Origin: Eledone cirrhosa
Taxonomy: Eukaryota; Mollusca; Cephalopoda; Octopoda; Eledonidae
Reading direction: 5' to 3'
Assembly: GCA_964016885.1 (NCBI GenBank)
Contig: OZ024743.1
Span: forward strand, 169,810,333 to 169,874,332
DNA length: 64,000 nucleotides
Shown here: positions 54,801-64,000 of the stretch, piece after piece
How the letters are laid out: each line of letters starts with the position of its first letter
Numbering within the stretch: the stretch's first letter is position 1
The notes under the pieces: generated by a model
Told to the model about the DNA's origin: nothing
Databases searched by the model: none
Seen by the model: the letters and a program-made list of their open reading frames with translations, nothing else
Position numbers and translations under genes: made by a program

Positions 54801-55999
54801 TATAGGCTTTTATACGTTTGTGATGGGTAGTTGGATTAAAAGAAATGGAGGTTGGGTCTGAAAGAAAATGTAAAGAGTTCATATTGACATGTGCAATCAT
54901 TCATATTGTGGTTGTGTGGAACAGGTCCATTGTCATGCGTTCAAGTTGGTGTGTTATTGATTCTCACAGTCTGAGCGCATGCGAGCATGGTGAAATGTTG
55001 GGCCCACTGATGCAAACAGTTCATTATTATCTCAGATTATGAGTTGATTCCATTGCCTATCAATTTTATGATCTCCACACATTCAGATAGTCAGAGCCAG
55101 CACTCCCTACTGTCCAACATGTTTGAAGGTATATATTTTAGGATCTTCCACTTCAATTTGAAGTTCCAATTCTTGTCCTTCAGCCACCATATACACTCAG
55201 CCAGACTTGTGGGACCTCTTGCTCATGTGTCTGAAAGAGCATGTGTGATTGTAATACCGAGAATTAAAGCCCATGTGAAACTAATACACGTGAAATCCAT
55301 GTTGTTGTCTGTGAAGACTATACAACTATATACTACCACTGAGGCCTTGCAATTCTTGTTAAGTGGGCACTCATCGGGGCCCAGTTGTTGCAATCACATC
55401 CATCAGCATTTCGGTAATAGTATGTATAGCATTGGGTGCTGGCAATGAATTGGTACTCCGAGGGGTTTGTCTTAGGGAAGTGTCTTGACCGAGGCAGCTG
55501 GTAATTGCCCACCCCCCTTTCGAGGGTGCATAGTCATCACTTGTGTACATGTTGGTTTGGGGCTCCTGAATCTTTTTACAATTCATCACCACAATTATCT
55601 CCACAAGGTTAGGCATAGTGGAGAATGAAAACTTGACTGTGTGCCTATTAAACAATCACTCATCATGATCAAAATACGTCTATTGCTTTCACCAAGTTAT
55701 CATATAGACAAGGTTCACTCCCACTGCATTGTCTTAAATTGTCAGGCTCTAGAATTTCTTATTATCTGAACACCCTTAATGAGGGTGTCAGTTTTGAAAT
55801 TGCAAGGATAATCTCAATTGTTTTAAGTTATTATCTCATGTGCCATATTCAGACTGCAAAACTCTATTCGTGTGTGTGTAGTATAGTAAAGTGTCTTTAT
55901 TTTGAGCATGTTTTAATTGGTCCATATACCAAGCTATACATCATTGTGGCTTTTCAAGCAAAAAGCCTGGTACTGGATGGCACCACGATGAGGAGGTAG
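54801..55999. other. Unassigned complex sequence, about 1.2 kb
   Basis: This is the longest stretch without a recognised repeat. Frames such as 55044-55448 plus lack a domain or signal. It may be host intergenic DNA or an unrecognised repeat. Confidence 0.4.
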
Positions 56000-56433
56000 T
56001 ATATATATATATATATATAGTTTAATAAATAAACAGAATAAAAAACAGAAAAATGAAGAGGCAGTAGAAATGATATTGGTATTAGTTTCACGCTTGAAAG
56101 TGTGTCGGTGGGGGACGACGTTTCGGACATAAGCCCTTCATCAGGAGAAAAGTGGGTAGGAAGAGAGTTCGGAGGGTGTGGGGGGGAGTGGTGGAAAGAC
56201 ATTTTAAAAAAAGAGGGGGGGGGGGGGGGGGGAGGAAAACAATTTTTTTAGAGAGTAAAGGAAATTTTTTTTAAATAAAATAAAAATAAAGATAAACAAG
56301 TGGTGAAAGGGTATGAGGCGTGTAGTATTATTAGTTGTGGGGTGGAGGCAGTGAAACTGAGGAGTGTGTTCGTGGGGGATGTTTGGGGGGGAGCGGTGAG
56401 CGGTCGAATTCTAAAGGAATGGGGGTGGGGAGT
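56000..56433. repeat. PLE-3 terminal region and G-rich tract
   Basis: GGGGGACGACGTTTCGGACA followed by CTTCATCAGGAGAAAAGT is a typical PLE end. A long G tract follows at about 56213-56233. A TA run lies at 56002-56018. Confidence 0.6.
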
Positions 56434-57004
56434 TCATGCCGGGAGGTGTGTGGGTCTGTAGGGTGAAGATGGTGTGTTGCTCGACCGTAAGGCGGGTGGC
56501 GGGCGTCCATGGCATTGGATCAGGCCACAGACTGTGAAGTGGTGGGCAGAATGTTCAGAGGTGCTAAAGTGGCGGACGAGGGAGGAACTCCCGCCGAGAC
56601 GAATATCGCGGAGGTACTCCATGAACCGATCCGCCAAGCAACGTCCAGTCTGTCCGACGTAGGTTGCGCTGCACTCCGTGCAGCGTAGTCCATAGATGAA
56701 GTTGGAGGAGGTGCAGCGGAAGGCGTGCCAGACAGAGAGAGAGTGGCTGTTTGGACTCTGGAAGGTGGTGGTGTTGGTGATGTGGGGGCAAGTGTGGCAG
56801 CGAGGCCTGGAGCAGGGGGGGACCGGTGGGAGAAGAACGTGGGTTGGGGGTAGGGAGCTGCGGACGAGGAGGGAGCGGAGATTACAAGGAGGGAGGTGTG
56901 GGGATGGGAAGAGGGGGGCGTCAGAAGAGGCGTAAAAGGGTGCGGTGGAGGGGTAGGGTGGAGGTGTGGTAGGTGATGGGGAAGGGGAGACGGTAATAGC
57001 AACT
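56434..57004 (-). pseudogene. PLE-3 C-terminal GIY-YIG fragment
   Basis: Minus strand: NLRSLLVRSSLPP, CSRPRCHTCPHI (CxxxxCxxC linker), FRCTSSNFIYGLRCTECSAT followed by YVGQTGRCLADRF (GIY-YIG core), MEYLRDIRLGGSSSLVRHF and SEHSAHHFTVCGLI. This is the Penelope endonuclease end, from a family different from PLE-1 and PLE-2. The RT is absent, with the 5' side replaced by LINE E at 57005. Proline-rich low-complexity coding precedes the linker. Confidence 0.85.
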
Positions 57005-58660
57005 GACAAGGTACAAATCTCAGGACTGCCACCCTCAATGTTGGCACCCTAAAAGGTAAATCGGGCAAAATTGTGGAACTGCTAGAGATGAGAGAACTAG
57101 ACGTCTGCAATGGGCAAGAAGTGAGATATAGTGGTGCCTCAGCAAGACTACTGACAGGCAAACAGCAGAGATACAAGGTTTACTGGATAGGAAATGATGA
57201 TGGGGTAGGTGATGTAGGCATCTTGTTAGCTGAGAAATGGATAGATAAAGTAATAGAAGTAGTTCGGCTAAGTGTCAGAATTATCAAGCTTAGATTGCAG
57301 TAGGAAACAGAATGGTGCCAAATACATCTCCATATGCTCCACAGGTAAGACAAAAAAGACAGGTTCTATGAAAAACTTTTCTTCTGACACCTATAAAGGT
57401 GACCTCATCATCCAGGTAGGCGACTTCAATTGACATGTGGGGTAGTACCAGGATGGATTCAGTGAAGTTCATGGTGGCTCAAAAAATGAAGGGGGAATAA
57501 AACTCCTGAAATTCTGTGACACAAATGAACTAACCATTTGCAACACAAATTTCAGGCAACCAGCCAGCCACCTAATCTCATATTAATCAGATGATCACAA
57601 AAGCCAAATTGATTATTTACTTGTTAGACAACAAGACAAATGGACTGTAATAAATACCAAGGCTTTCCCTGGGGAGGAATGCACCTCTCAGCATAAGTTA
57701 GTTATTAGTGACATCAAAATAAACATGAGACTGAACAAAACATGCAAGAAAATATGGAGATGGAGGGTCTGGAAGCTAAAGGACTTCTCGATTAAATATA
57801 AGTTTAGAAAGGCCCTACAGGATGCATTCGATGAAAGAAGTGATGTGCTATGATGTAGAGGACAACTGGAAATTCTTACATGATAACATTTTCAAAACTA
57901 CTGATGAGACTTGTGGCTGAAGTAGAGTACCAGCCAGTCAGAGGGTGACCTGGTGGTGAAACAGCTCAGTTGATGCAACCATCAAAGCCAAGAGACAGAT
58001 TTGAAAAGACTGGACAAATGGAGGTAGCAGAGACCGATACTAGGTGGCTAAGAAAGAAGCTCAGAGTGAGGTAGAAGAAAGAAAATTTGCCAATGTCCTG
58101 AGACAAGAGGATCAGAGATGCGAAGTGTTCTGCATTGAAAGTCAGTGTGAATCATGATGTTGTTGGAGAAACCACTGATGCCCCCCAAAAAGAGGCCTGG
58201 AAATATTACTATGAGAGATTGATGAATGTAGAGAATGAATGGGAAGAACAGAAACTACCCCCAACTCACCCAACAGAAGGGCCAGCCATTGAAGTTGACA
58301 GTTATAGAGTTAAAGAAGCAATCAAAGAGATGAAAAGTGGTAAAGAAGCAGCACAATCAGAGATAACTGCTGAGATGCTAAAAGGATTGGGAGAAGTAGG
58401 AGTCAAACTAGTAACCCACATAGTCAGTCAGGTAAATCTTTTCACTACGTACCATTGGACGACTGTATGATGCCTGTGTATGATGTGTGATGCAGTATGG
58501 TGTGAAAAATGGACTGTGACTGTGGAGGACATGCGTAGACTGGAGAGAAATGAAGCAACCATGCTTCGTTGGATGTGCAATGTAAATATGAGAGAGAGGC
58601 AGAGCTTGGATGAGTTGAAGGAGAAGCTGGGTTAAAGAGGAATTCCACACCTGCATGGGC
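57005..58660 (+). pseudogene. LINE copy E: endonuclease, linker and C-terminal domain, RT core deleted
   Basis: Starts at the EEP endonuclease (TLNVGTLKGKSGKIVELLEM, then CNGQEVRYSG where sisters have CCIQETR; WIGNDDGVGDVGILLAEKWI). Broken frames continue with the catalytic GDFN box (IIQVGDFN at about 57410), TNELTICNTNFR, SQIDYLLVRQ and TSQHKLVISD, then KIWRWRVWKLKDFSIKYKFR and the linker. The frame at 58135-58470 reaches AIKEMKSGKEAAQSEITAEM then VKLVTHIVSQVN, after which the sequence jumps at about 58440 to GRLYDACV, MRRLERNEATMLRWMCNVNM and RERQSLDELKEKLG. The whole RT palm, the zinc finger and the YLGD region are missing. Confidence 0.85.
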
Positions 58661-58699
58661 TGGATGGAAGGACAACATCCTGATTTACACTGACACACT

Positions 58700-59145
58700 G
58701 CCTTGCAATGCGGAACACTGCCCATCTCTGATCTTCTCATCGCAGAACATTGGCAAACCTCCTACTCTCAGCTTCCCTGCATGCTAAGAACACCTGACGT
58801 CTAGCTTCTCTTTTAGTGGATGTGTATCGGTCCCTACTCTCACCATTTTTCCAATCCTTCCATGCTAGTCTTTTGTCTCTAATGGCCCTATCTACTGTGC
58901 TGTTACACCACCAGGTCACCCTCTGTCTGGTCGGAGCTCTGCTCCAGCCACAAGTTTCTTCAGTAGCCTGCAGTAAGTTGTCACTCAAGAAATTCCAGTT
59001 ATCATCTATGTCATATGATCCTAACTCATCTTCTTTTCCGTCATACACATCTTGAAGGGCTTTCCTAAATCTATATATTAGTGAAAGGTCTTTTAGCTTC
59101 CAGACCTTCCTTTTCCACACCTTCCTGTATGTCTCATTTTGTCTC
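58700..59145 (-). pseudogene. LINE copy F: linker fragment between endonuclease and RT
   Basis: Minus strand, 127 open codons: KVWKLKDLSLIYRFRKALQD, DNWNFLSDNLLQATEETCGW, RQRVTWWCNSTVDRAIRDKR, REARRQVFLACREAESRRFA, NVLR. The same linker appears in LINE D at about 61550-61810. It is truncated at both ends and sits immediately beside the 3' end of LINE D, so LINE D may have inserted into F or the two are joined fragments. Confidence 0.8.
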
Positions 59146-59149
59146 TTTA

Positions 59150-59550
59150 ATATATCATCATCATCATCATCATCATCATCGTTTAACGTCCATCTTCCAC
59201 ACTTTGGACGGGAGTTTGGACGGGAGTTTTCCCATTTGAGGCAAGATTTGTTGTCCTGCTCGTATAGGACTGTCTGGCGGGTATTCTACGGCTGGATGTC
59301 CTTCCTAACACCAACCACGTTTACATTGTGGACTGGGAGGTTTTTACCGTGTTACCTACACGGCCACATTACAGCGTGGACTGTGTGTTTTTTTTGTCGT
59401 GACACCTACACGACCTCATTTGTTTCGGACTGGATGTTGTGGTACCAACATAACTTCACATTTAAGAGGGTGGTGTGGATGGGGTGGGGGTAGTGGGACG
59501 GGGGTGTATTTTGTTAGAGGTGCCTACTGATGGTAGGTTTCGCTTTGTAC
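59150..59550 (-). repeat. 3' UTR and tail of LINE copy D
   Basis: (ATC)n at 59153-59180, ACGTCCATCTTCCACAC, TTCCTAACACCAACCACGTT, GTGTTACCTACACGGCCACA, GTGACACCTACACGACCTCA. Closest to the solitary tail at 7800-8101. Confidence 0.9.
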
Positions 59551-62500
59551 TTAGGCAAGGCGGGTCTTCTGTATGACTGTGTAACGCCAAAGATCTCGGT
59601 CCAGTGACATTGTCTTGGAGAGGTGTAAGTGTGTGAGGTCGGAATTTATCAAGTCTCCCCAGGTTTTTCTGGGTCTGCCTACTCCGTGGCTACCGTCTAT
59701 TTTTATCGCCCTGCACTTTTTTATACAGCTGTCGTCTTTCATGCACATCACGTGACCGTACCAACGTAGTCTTCTCTCGAGTAAACAACATCTGATCCCT
59801 CTTATTCCTAATTTCTCCCTTAGTTCGTTTATGATTTGCTGTTCACGTATATTACTATTACACATCCAGCGAAGCATGCAAGCTTCGTTTCTCTCCAGTC
59901 TGCATATATCCTCTGCACACAATGCCCAGGTCTCACTGCCATGTAACATTGCTGTTCGTATGCAGGCATCATACAGCCTGCCTTTCATTTTTAGAGAAAA
60001 CCCTTTAGCGGCCAATAGTGGTATAAGCTCGCTGAACTTTTTCCATCCCGTTCTGACTCTAGCTACTGTACTTTCAGAGCACCCTCCCCCACTGCTGATT
60101 TTGTCACCCAGGTAACGGAAACTGTCCACTATTTCTATAGAACCATCTGTGCAATGGAATGAGCTAGTAATCTGTGGGCACTTGCTGCTACTTATTGCAC
60201 CAGAGCACCGGCCACATATAAAATCTATATTCTTAGTTAGCTTACCTGTGATCCCACTACATCTTTTATGCACCCATACTTTGCATTTGGGACAAAAAAT
60301 GGAGTTTCTGCCTACTCCTTTCCTACACACTGAGCATGGCCATTTCCCAGATGAGACCAGTGCCCTATTTTCCTTCCTACAAACTAGAACTTTAGTCTTA
60401 GACAAGTTAACTTTAAGGCCTTTTGATTCTAGGCCATGCTTCCATGTTTGGAATTTCTTCTCTAGTTCAGCCATTGATTCAGCTATGAGCGTTAGATCAT
60501 CTGCATATAGGAGTTCCTATGGGCAGCCAGTCTTGAACTCCTCTGTTATAGCCTGAAGGGCAATACTAAATAGTAGGGGCTAAGAACGGAGCCCTGATGA
60601 ACACCAACTTTTACGCTAAACTCTTCACTATATTCGTTGTTAATTCTAACCTTGCTGACTGTTTCTTTATACATGGCTTGTATAGCTCTCACAAGCCATT
60701 CATCAACACCTAGTTTTCTAAGCGCCCACCAGATAATGGAGCGGAAGACTCTGTCAAAGGCTTTCTCAAAGTCAACAAAAGCTATGTATAGAGGTTTACT
60801 TTTAGCTAGGTACTTCTCCTGTAGTTGTCGTACAATGAAAAGAGCGTCTGTGGTACTTTTACCTGACACAAACCCGAACTGCATTTCATCTAGATCAATT
60901 CGTTCTCTGATTAGTTTCGCTATTACTTTTTCTGTGACCTTCATGACCTGGTCGATTAATTTAATGCCTCTATAGTTACCCCTATCAAGAGCATCTCCTT
61001 TACCCTTGTAGCAGTTAATGATAATGCTGCTACGCCAGTCCTTCGGAATGGCCCCATTCTGTATGATTTGGTTTACTATCCGGGTGACCATAGTGTGTCC
61101 CACCGTTCCAGATGCTTTTAGCATTTCAGCAACTATTTCCGAAGATCCAGCCACCTTACCCGTCTTCATATCTTTGATTGCCTTACTTATACTACCTTCA
61201 ACTAGCACTGCTGGTTCCTCTATTGGATCGATGTGGGGGAGACTGTCTTTCTCCCATTTATTCTCCTCATTTAGTAGCCTATCGTAGTGACACTTCCAAG
61301 CTACCTTCTTATCAGCGTCAGTGATGGCAAGTACACCATCATCATTAAGGACACACTTCTCCCCGACAATATCACGGTTTTCCTTGACACATTGCCTAGC
61401 AATCCTGAACATCTCACGTTTTTGGTCCTCGCGTTGTAGAACATGCTTGAACTTTCTTTCCTCTGCTTCCCTTCTTGTGAAGTACACTTGTCTCCTAGCT
61501 TCCCTCCTGGCCGCTTGATAGTCTTCTCTACTTCCCCTATCCCGCCATACTTTCCAAGCCTGCTTTTTGGCTTTAATTGACTCCTCCACCTTACTGTTCC
61601 ACCACCACGTTACTCTCCTCCTGCCTATAGGCCTGCTCCAGCCACAGACTTCATCTGCCGCCTTCAGCAGGTTAGCTTTCAGGAATTCCCACTGTTCCGC
61701 TATATTGTATGACTCTAATTGCTCTTCCTTACTGTCGAAAGCATCAAGTAATATGCTTTTAAATTTATTACTGGCTGTGGGGTCCTTCAGCTTCCATATT
61801 TTTCTCCTGAGGATAGCCCTCCTCTGTTGTTGAGTACGTCTTGTCCTGTCTATGAAGTCGCTGACTATGAGTCTATGTTGGGAGGTGCATTATTCATGGG
61901 GGAGGGATTTAGTGTTTACAACAGACACTCTATCACGTCTTCTGATAAGGATATAATCTATCTGACTGGCGTGTTCCCCTGATCTATAGGTGATCAAGTG
62001 ATTGTCTCGTTTTTTGAAGTTAGTGTTACAGATAGTTAGGTTATTTCCTTCGTAGAATTCCAGGATTCTGAAGCCTTTCTCATTTCTAGTACCAAACCCA
62101 TAGCCTCCATGGATTCCGTCATAGCCGTCACAATGTTGTCCAATGTGACCATTTAGGTCGCCAGCAATAATTATGTAGTCACTGTCGGTTATTTGGGAGG
62201 TAGTGAGCAATAATGTCTCATAGAATCTGTCTTTTATAGCGCCAGTCAGTCCGGATTGGGGTGCATACGCAGATATTACTGTCACAGTAGTTCTATTTAG
62301 GACAAGTCTTATTTTAATTATTCTGTCGTTCACTCTATTTACGTTTATTATCTTATCTACCCATTTTTCTGCTAACATGATTCCTACCCCACCCAGCCCA
62401 TTTTCATTTCCCACCCAGAAAAACTTATAGCATCGTTTTTTACCCACAATGAATCTAGCAGACCCACCCTCTACCTGGTCTCTTGGATACAGCAAACATC

Positions 62501-62580
62501 AACCTCCTTACGTTCAAGCATTTCTACAACCTCGTTAGAGTAACTTTTAAGGTGCCTACATTCATGGTACCAACTCTGAA
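59551..62580 (-). pseudogene. LINE copy D: near full-length ORF2
   Basis: The least damaged LINE here. Minus strand: EEP endonuclease from about 62560 (SNEVVEMLERKEVDVCCIQE, a frameshift at about 62475, then FFWVGNENGLGGVGIMLAEK, TVISAYAPQSG, YIIIAGDLNGHIG, LTICNTNF, HASQIDYILIRRRD). A TAA lesion at 61890-61892 falls within the endonuclease's final box (before CTSQHRLIVSD). The linker and RT continue in the same frame to 60546: AEMLKASGTVGH, GNYRGIKLIDQVMKVTEKVI, MQFGFVSGKSTTDALFIVRQ, VDFEKAFDRVF, VKVGVHQGSVLSP. A frameshift near 60580 and a TAG near 60520 precede YADDLTLIAES. The last part (59551-60474) has the full PHD-like finger CSVCRKGVGRNSIFCPKC, WVHKRCSGITG, FICGRC, then FRYLGDKISSGGGCSES, GSETWAL, RWMCNSNIREQ, RRLRWYGHVM, GRPRKTWGDL and the stop. 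Confidence 0.95.
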
Positions 62581-62729
62581 GTTCTGGATTGCGTTTGGTG
62601 GGTGGGAACGGTGGGGTGCGGGGAGGGGTGAGGGGGCTGGGCTTGGGGTTATGTTGGCCATCCACGGCCGAAACAAAGAGGAGGAGTCCTTGTCTTTTCG
62701 TCCGGCACCATGTATATATATTAGATATT

Positions 62730-62947
62730 AGTTTAACAATGATAATTGTTTCTACATTTGGCACAAGGCCAGCAAATACCCAGTACGTTACTGGTACTTT
62801 ATTTTATCGACCCCGTAAGGATGAAAGGCAAAGTTAACCTCGGCAGGATTTGAACTCAGATCGTAAGGGGAACGTAACTATGCTGGAAAGCATGTCCGAC
62901 CCTCTACCGATAATGCCAATTCACCGCCCTAGTTTAACAATGATAAT
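62730..62947 (-). repeat. SINE family S, copy 10, with perfect 17-bp target duplication
   Basis: The SINE occupies 62747-62930 and is flanked by AGTTTAACAATGATAAT at 62730-62746 and 62931-62947. Full length with the GGGCGGTGAATTGGC head. Confidence 0.96.
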
Positions 62948-63232
62948 GATAACAATGTCAAGTTATTATACATATTTCTTTCATTGTTTTACGATCGTTT
63001 CGGAGAGCTGATCATATTGATATATTGACTGATCTATAGCAGTTAGAGAACTGTATACTACCAGACATAATATATGGGTTCAATCATCTGAAGGATTGAC
63101 TCAGTGAAACATGGAACCAATCTCTGGATCTCACTGAACTACTTGCAAATGGATTACATTGAGTTCTAATTATGGTATAGACCCTACCACGAAAGGTAGA
63201 CCACATTGAATATATATATATACATATATATA
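62948..63232. other. No gene
   Basis: AT-rich spacer ending in a TA run at about 63210-63232. No domain. Confidence 0.45.
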
Positions 63233-63540
63233 TATCATCATCATCATTTTACGTCTGCTTTTTCCTGCTTGCAAGGGTGGGATGGGAACTGATTCTGGCT
63301 TGATTTCTACAGCTGGATGCCCTTCCTAACACCAACCTCATTTACAGGTGGTGCTTTTTTTCCGTGGCGCCTACACGTCCACTTTACAGTGTGGGCTCTG
63401 TGCTTTTTTGCCTTGGCACCTCCACGAACACTTTGCAGTGGAATGATAGGGACCCCAGTCCTATCATCTCATTTCTACAGCTGAGTAAACTGGAGCAATG
63501 TGAAATAAAGTGTCTTGCTCAAGGAAACAACACATCACCC

Positions 63541-63541
<1 letters not shown>
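63233..63541 (-). repeat. Chimeric SINE (LINE tail plus core), tRNA head missing
   Basis: Reverse complement of the 33506 SINE: (ATC)n, TTACGTCTGCTTTTTCCTGC, TTCCTAACACCAACCTCATT, GGCACCTCCACGAACACTTT, AGGGACCCCAGTCCTATCAT and TGTCTTGCTCAAGGAAACAA, ending at CATCACCCGG where a TA run replaces the tRNA-like head. Confidence 0.9.

Positions 63542-63606
<65 letters not shown>
63541..63606. repeat. (TA)n microsatellite
   Basis: About 32 uninterrupted TA units at the truncated edge of the SINE. Confidence 0.96.
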
Positions 63607-63608
<2 letters not shown>

Positions 63609-63790
63609 ATCATCGTATCTGCTTTTCATGTTTTAATGAGTTGAACACATCTTTTCTTTGCATAAGTGTAAGATTTAATTTAATTCACTTTCATTTGACT
63701 GACAGATAGATGGGCCAACCCCCACTAAAAGTGTATAAACTAAGCTAAGTGTGATGTTGTTGTCATTGTTGTTGCTGTTGTTATTATTAT
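63607..63790. other. No gene; (GTT)n at the end
   Basis: AT-rich with a GTT/ATT run at 63751-63790. Confidence 0.5.
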
Positions 63791-64000
63791 AGGGTGGTGG
63801 ATTGGCAGAATCAGTAGAGCATCGCGTAAAATGCTTTGTGGTATTTGTTCAGGCTTTTTACATTCTGATTTCAAATCCCGACGAGATTAGCTTTGCCTTT
63901 CATCATTACAGGGTCAATAAAATAAAGTATCAGTCTCACACTGGGATTGATTTAATCAACTTTCCCCTCCCTAAAAATTGATGGCCTAGTGCCTAAATCA
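63791..64000 (+). repeat. SINE family S, copy 11, cut by the window end
   Basis: Head GGTGGTGGATTGGCAGAATC, diverged body (CATCATTACAGGGTCAATAA) with an insertion before the tail TGGCCTAGTGCCTAAATC. Confidence 0.85.

Overview
This window is eukaryotic, intergenic, repeat-dominated DNA. I find no intact host gene, no exon chain I would trust, and no free-standing RNA gene. Almost everything recognisable is a transposable element or its wreckage. The mix is: several non-LTR retrotransposon (LINE) families, Penelope-like elements (PLEs) with inverted ends, a Helitron, hAT-like and mariner DNA transposons, tRNA-derived SINEs, foldback elements, and long TA, CATA, CT and ATT microsatellites. The combination resembles a coleoid cephalopod (octopus or squid) genome. 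That is an inference from repeat style; no species marker is present.

Layout. 0.36-1.3 kb: relic transposase. 1.5-3.3 kb: LINE copy A, carrying RT plus a PHD-like finger. 3.6-4.3 kb: an RTE-type LINE end. 4.7-5.7 kb: two SINE types. 5.9-14 kb: a minus-strand LINE with a restriction-like endonuclease, split by at least three later insertions, the largest being another endonuclease-bearing LINE at about 8.9-11.5 kb. 14.4-16.6 kb: SINEs and microsatellites. 16.7-19.8 kb: a PLE between inverted repeats of about 630 bp. 19.8-29.9 kb: a block bracketed by an almost identical 80-bp inverted repeat about 10 kb apart, holding a foldback element with a nested hAT-type MITE, a LINE end, and a large broken Helitron (23.1-27.85 kb). 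30-31.3 kb: palindromes made of PLE ends, then a decayed LINE tail. 31.5-35.0 kb: a DNA transposon with an 8-bp target duplication, broken by two SINE insertions. 35.7-37.9 kb: LINE copy B. 38.5-40.1 kb: hAT (DUF4371) transposase relic. 40.6-43.8 kb: three nested or tandem insertions of a LINE ending in C2H2 zinc fingers. 43.9-46.75 kb: a second PLE with a YRDD-type RT. 47.4-48.05 kb: a 56-bp perfect palindrome beside an internally deleted mariner. 48.8-51.65 kb: LINE copy C and a tail-only copy. 51.7-54.8 kb: SINEs, a Helitron N-terminal fragment, and a probable PLE end. 56-57 kb: a third PLE remnant. 57.0-62.7 kb: LINE copies E, F and D, D being the least damaged. 62.7-64 kb: SINEs and TA repeats.

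How the pieces relate. The 3' tail of the LINE A/B/C/D family is shared with a tRNA-headed SINE (33.5 kb plus strand, 63.2 kb minus strand), which implies a SINE using that LINE's machinery. Another tRNA-headed SINE occurs about eleven times, two copies with 17-bp target duplications. Nested insertions give a relative order: the hAT-like element and the R4-like LINE are old, while the SINEs, CATA-tailed LINE copies and LINE D are younger. All coding regions carry stops, frameshifts or deletions, so I annotate them as pseudogenes.
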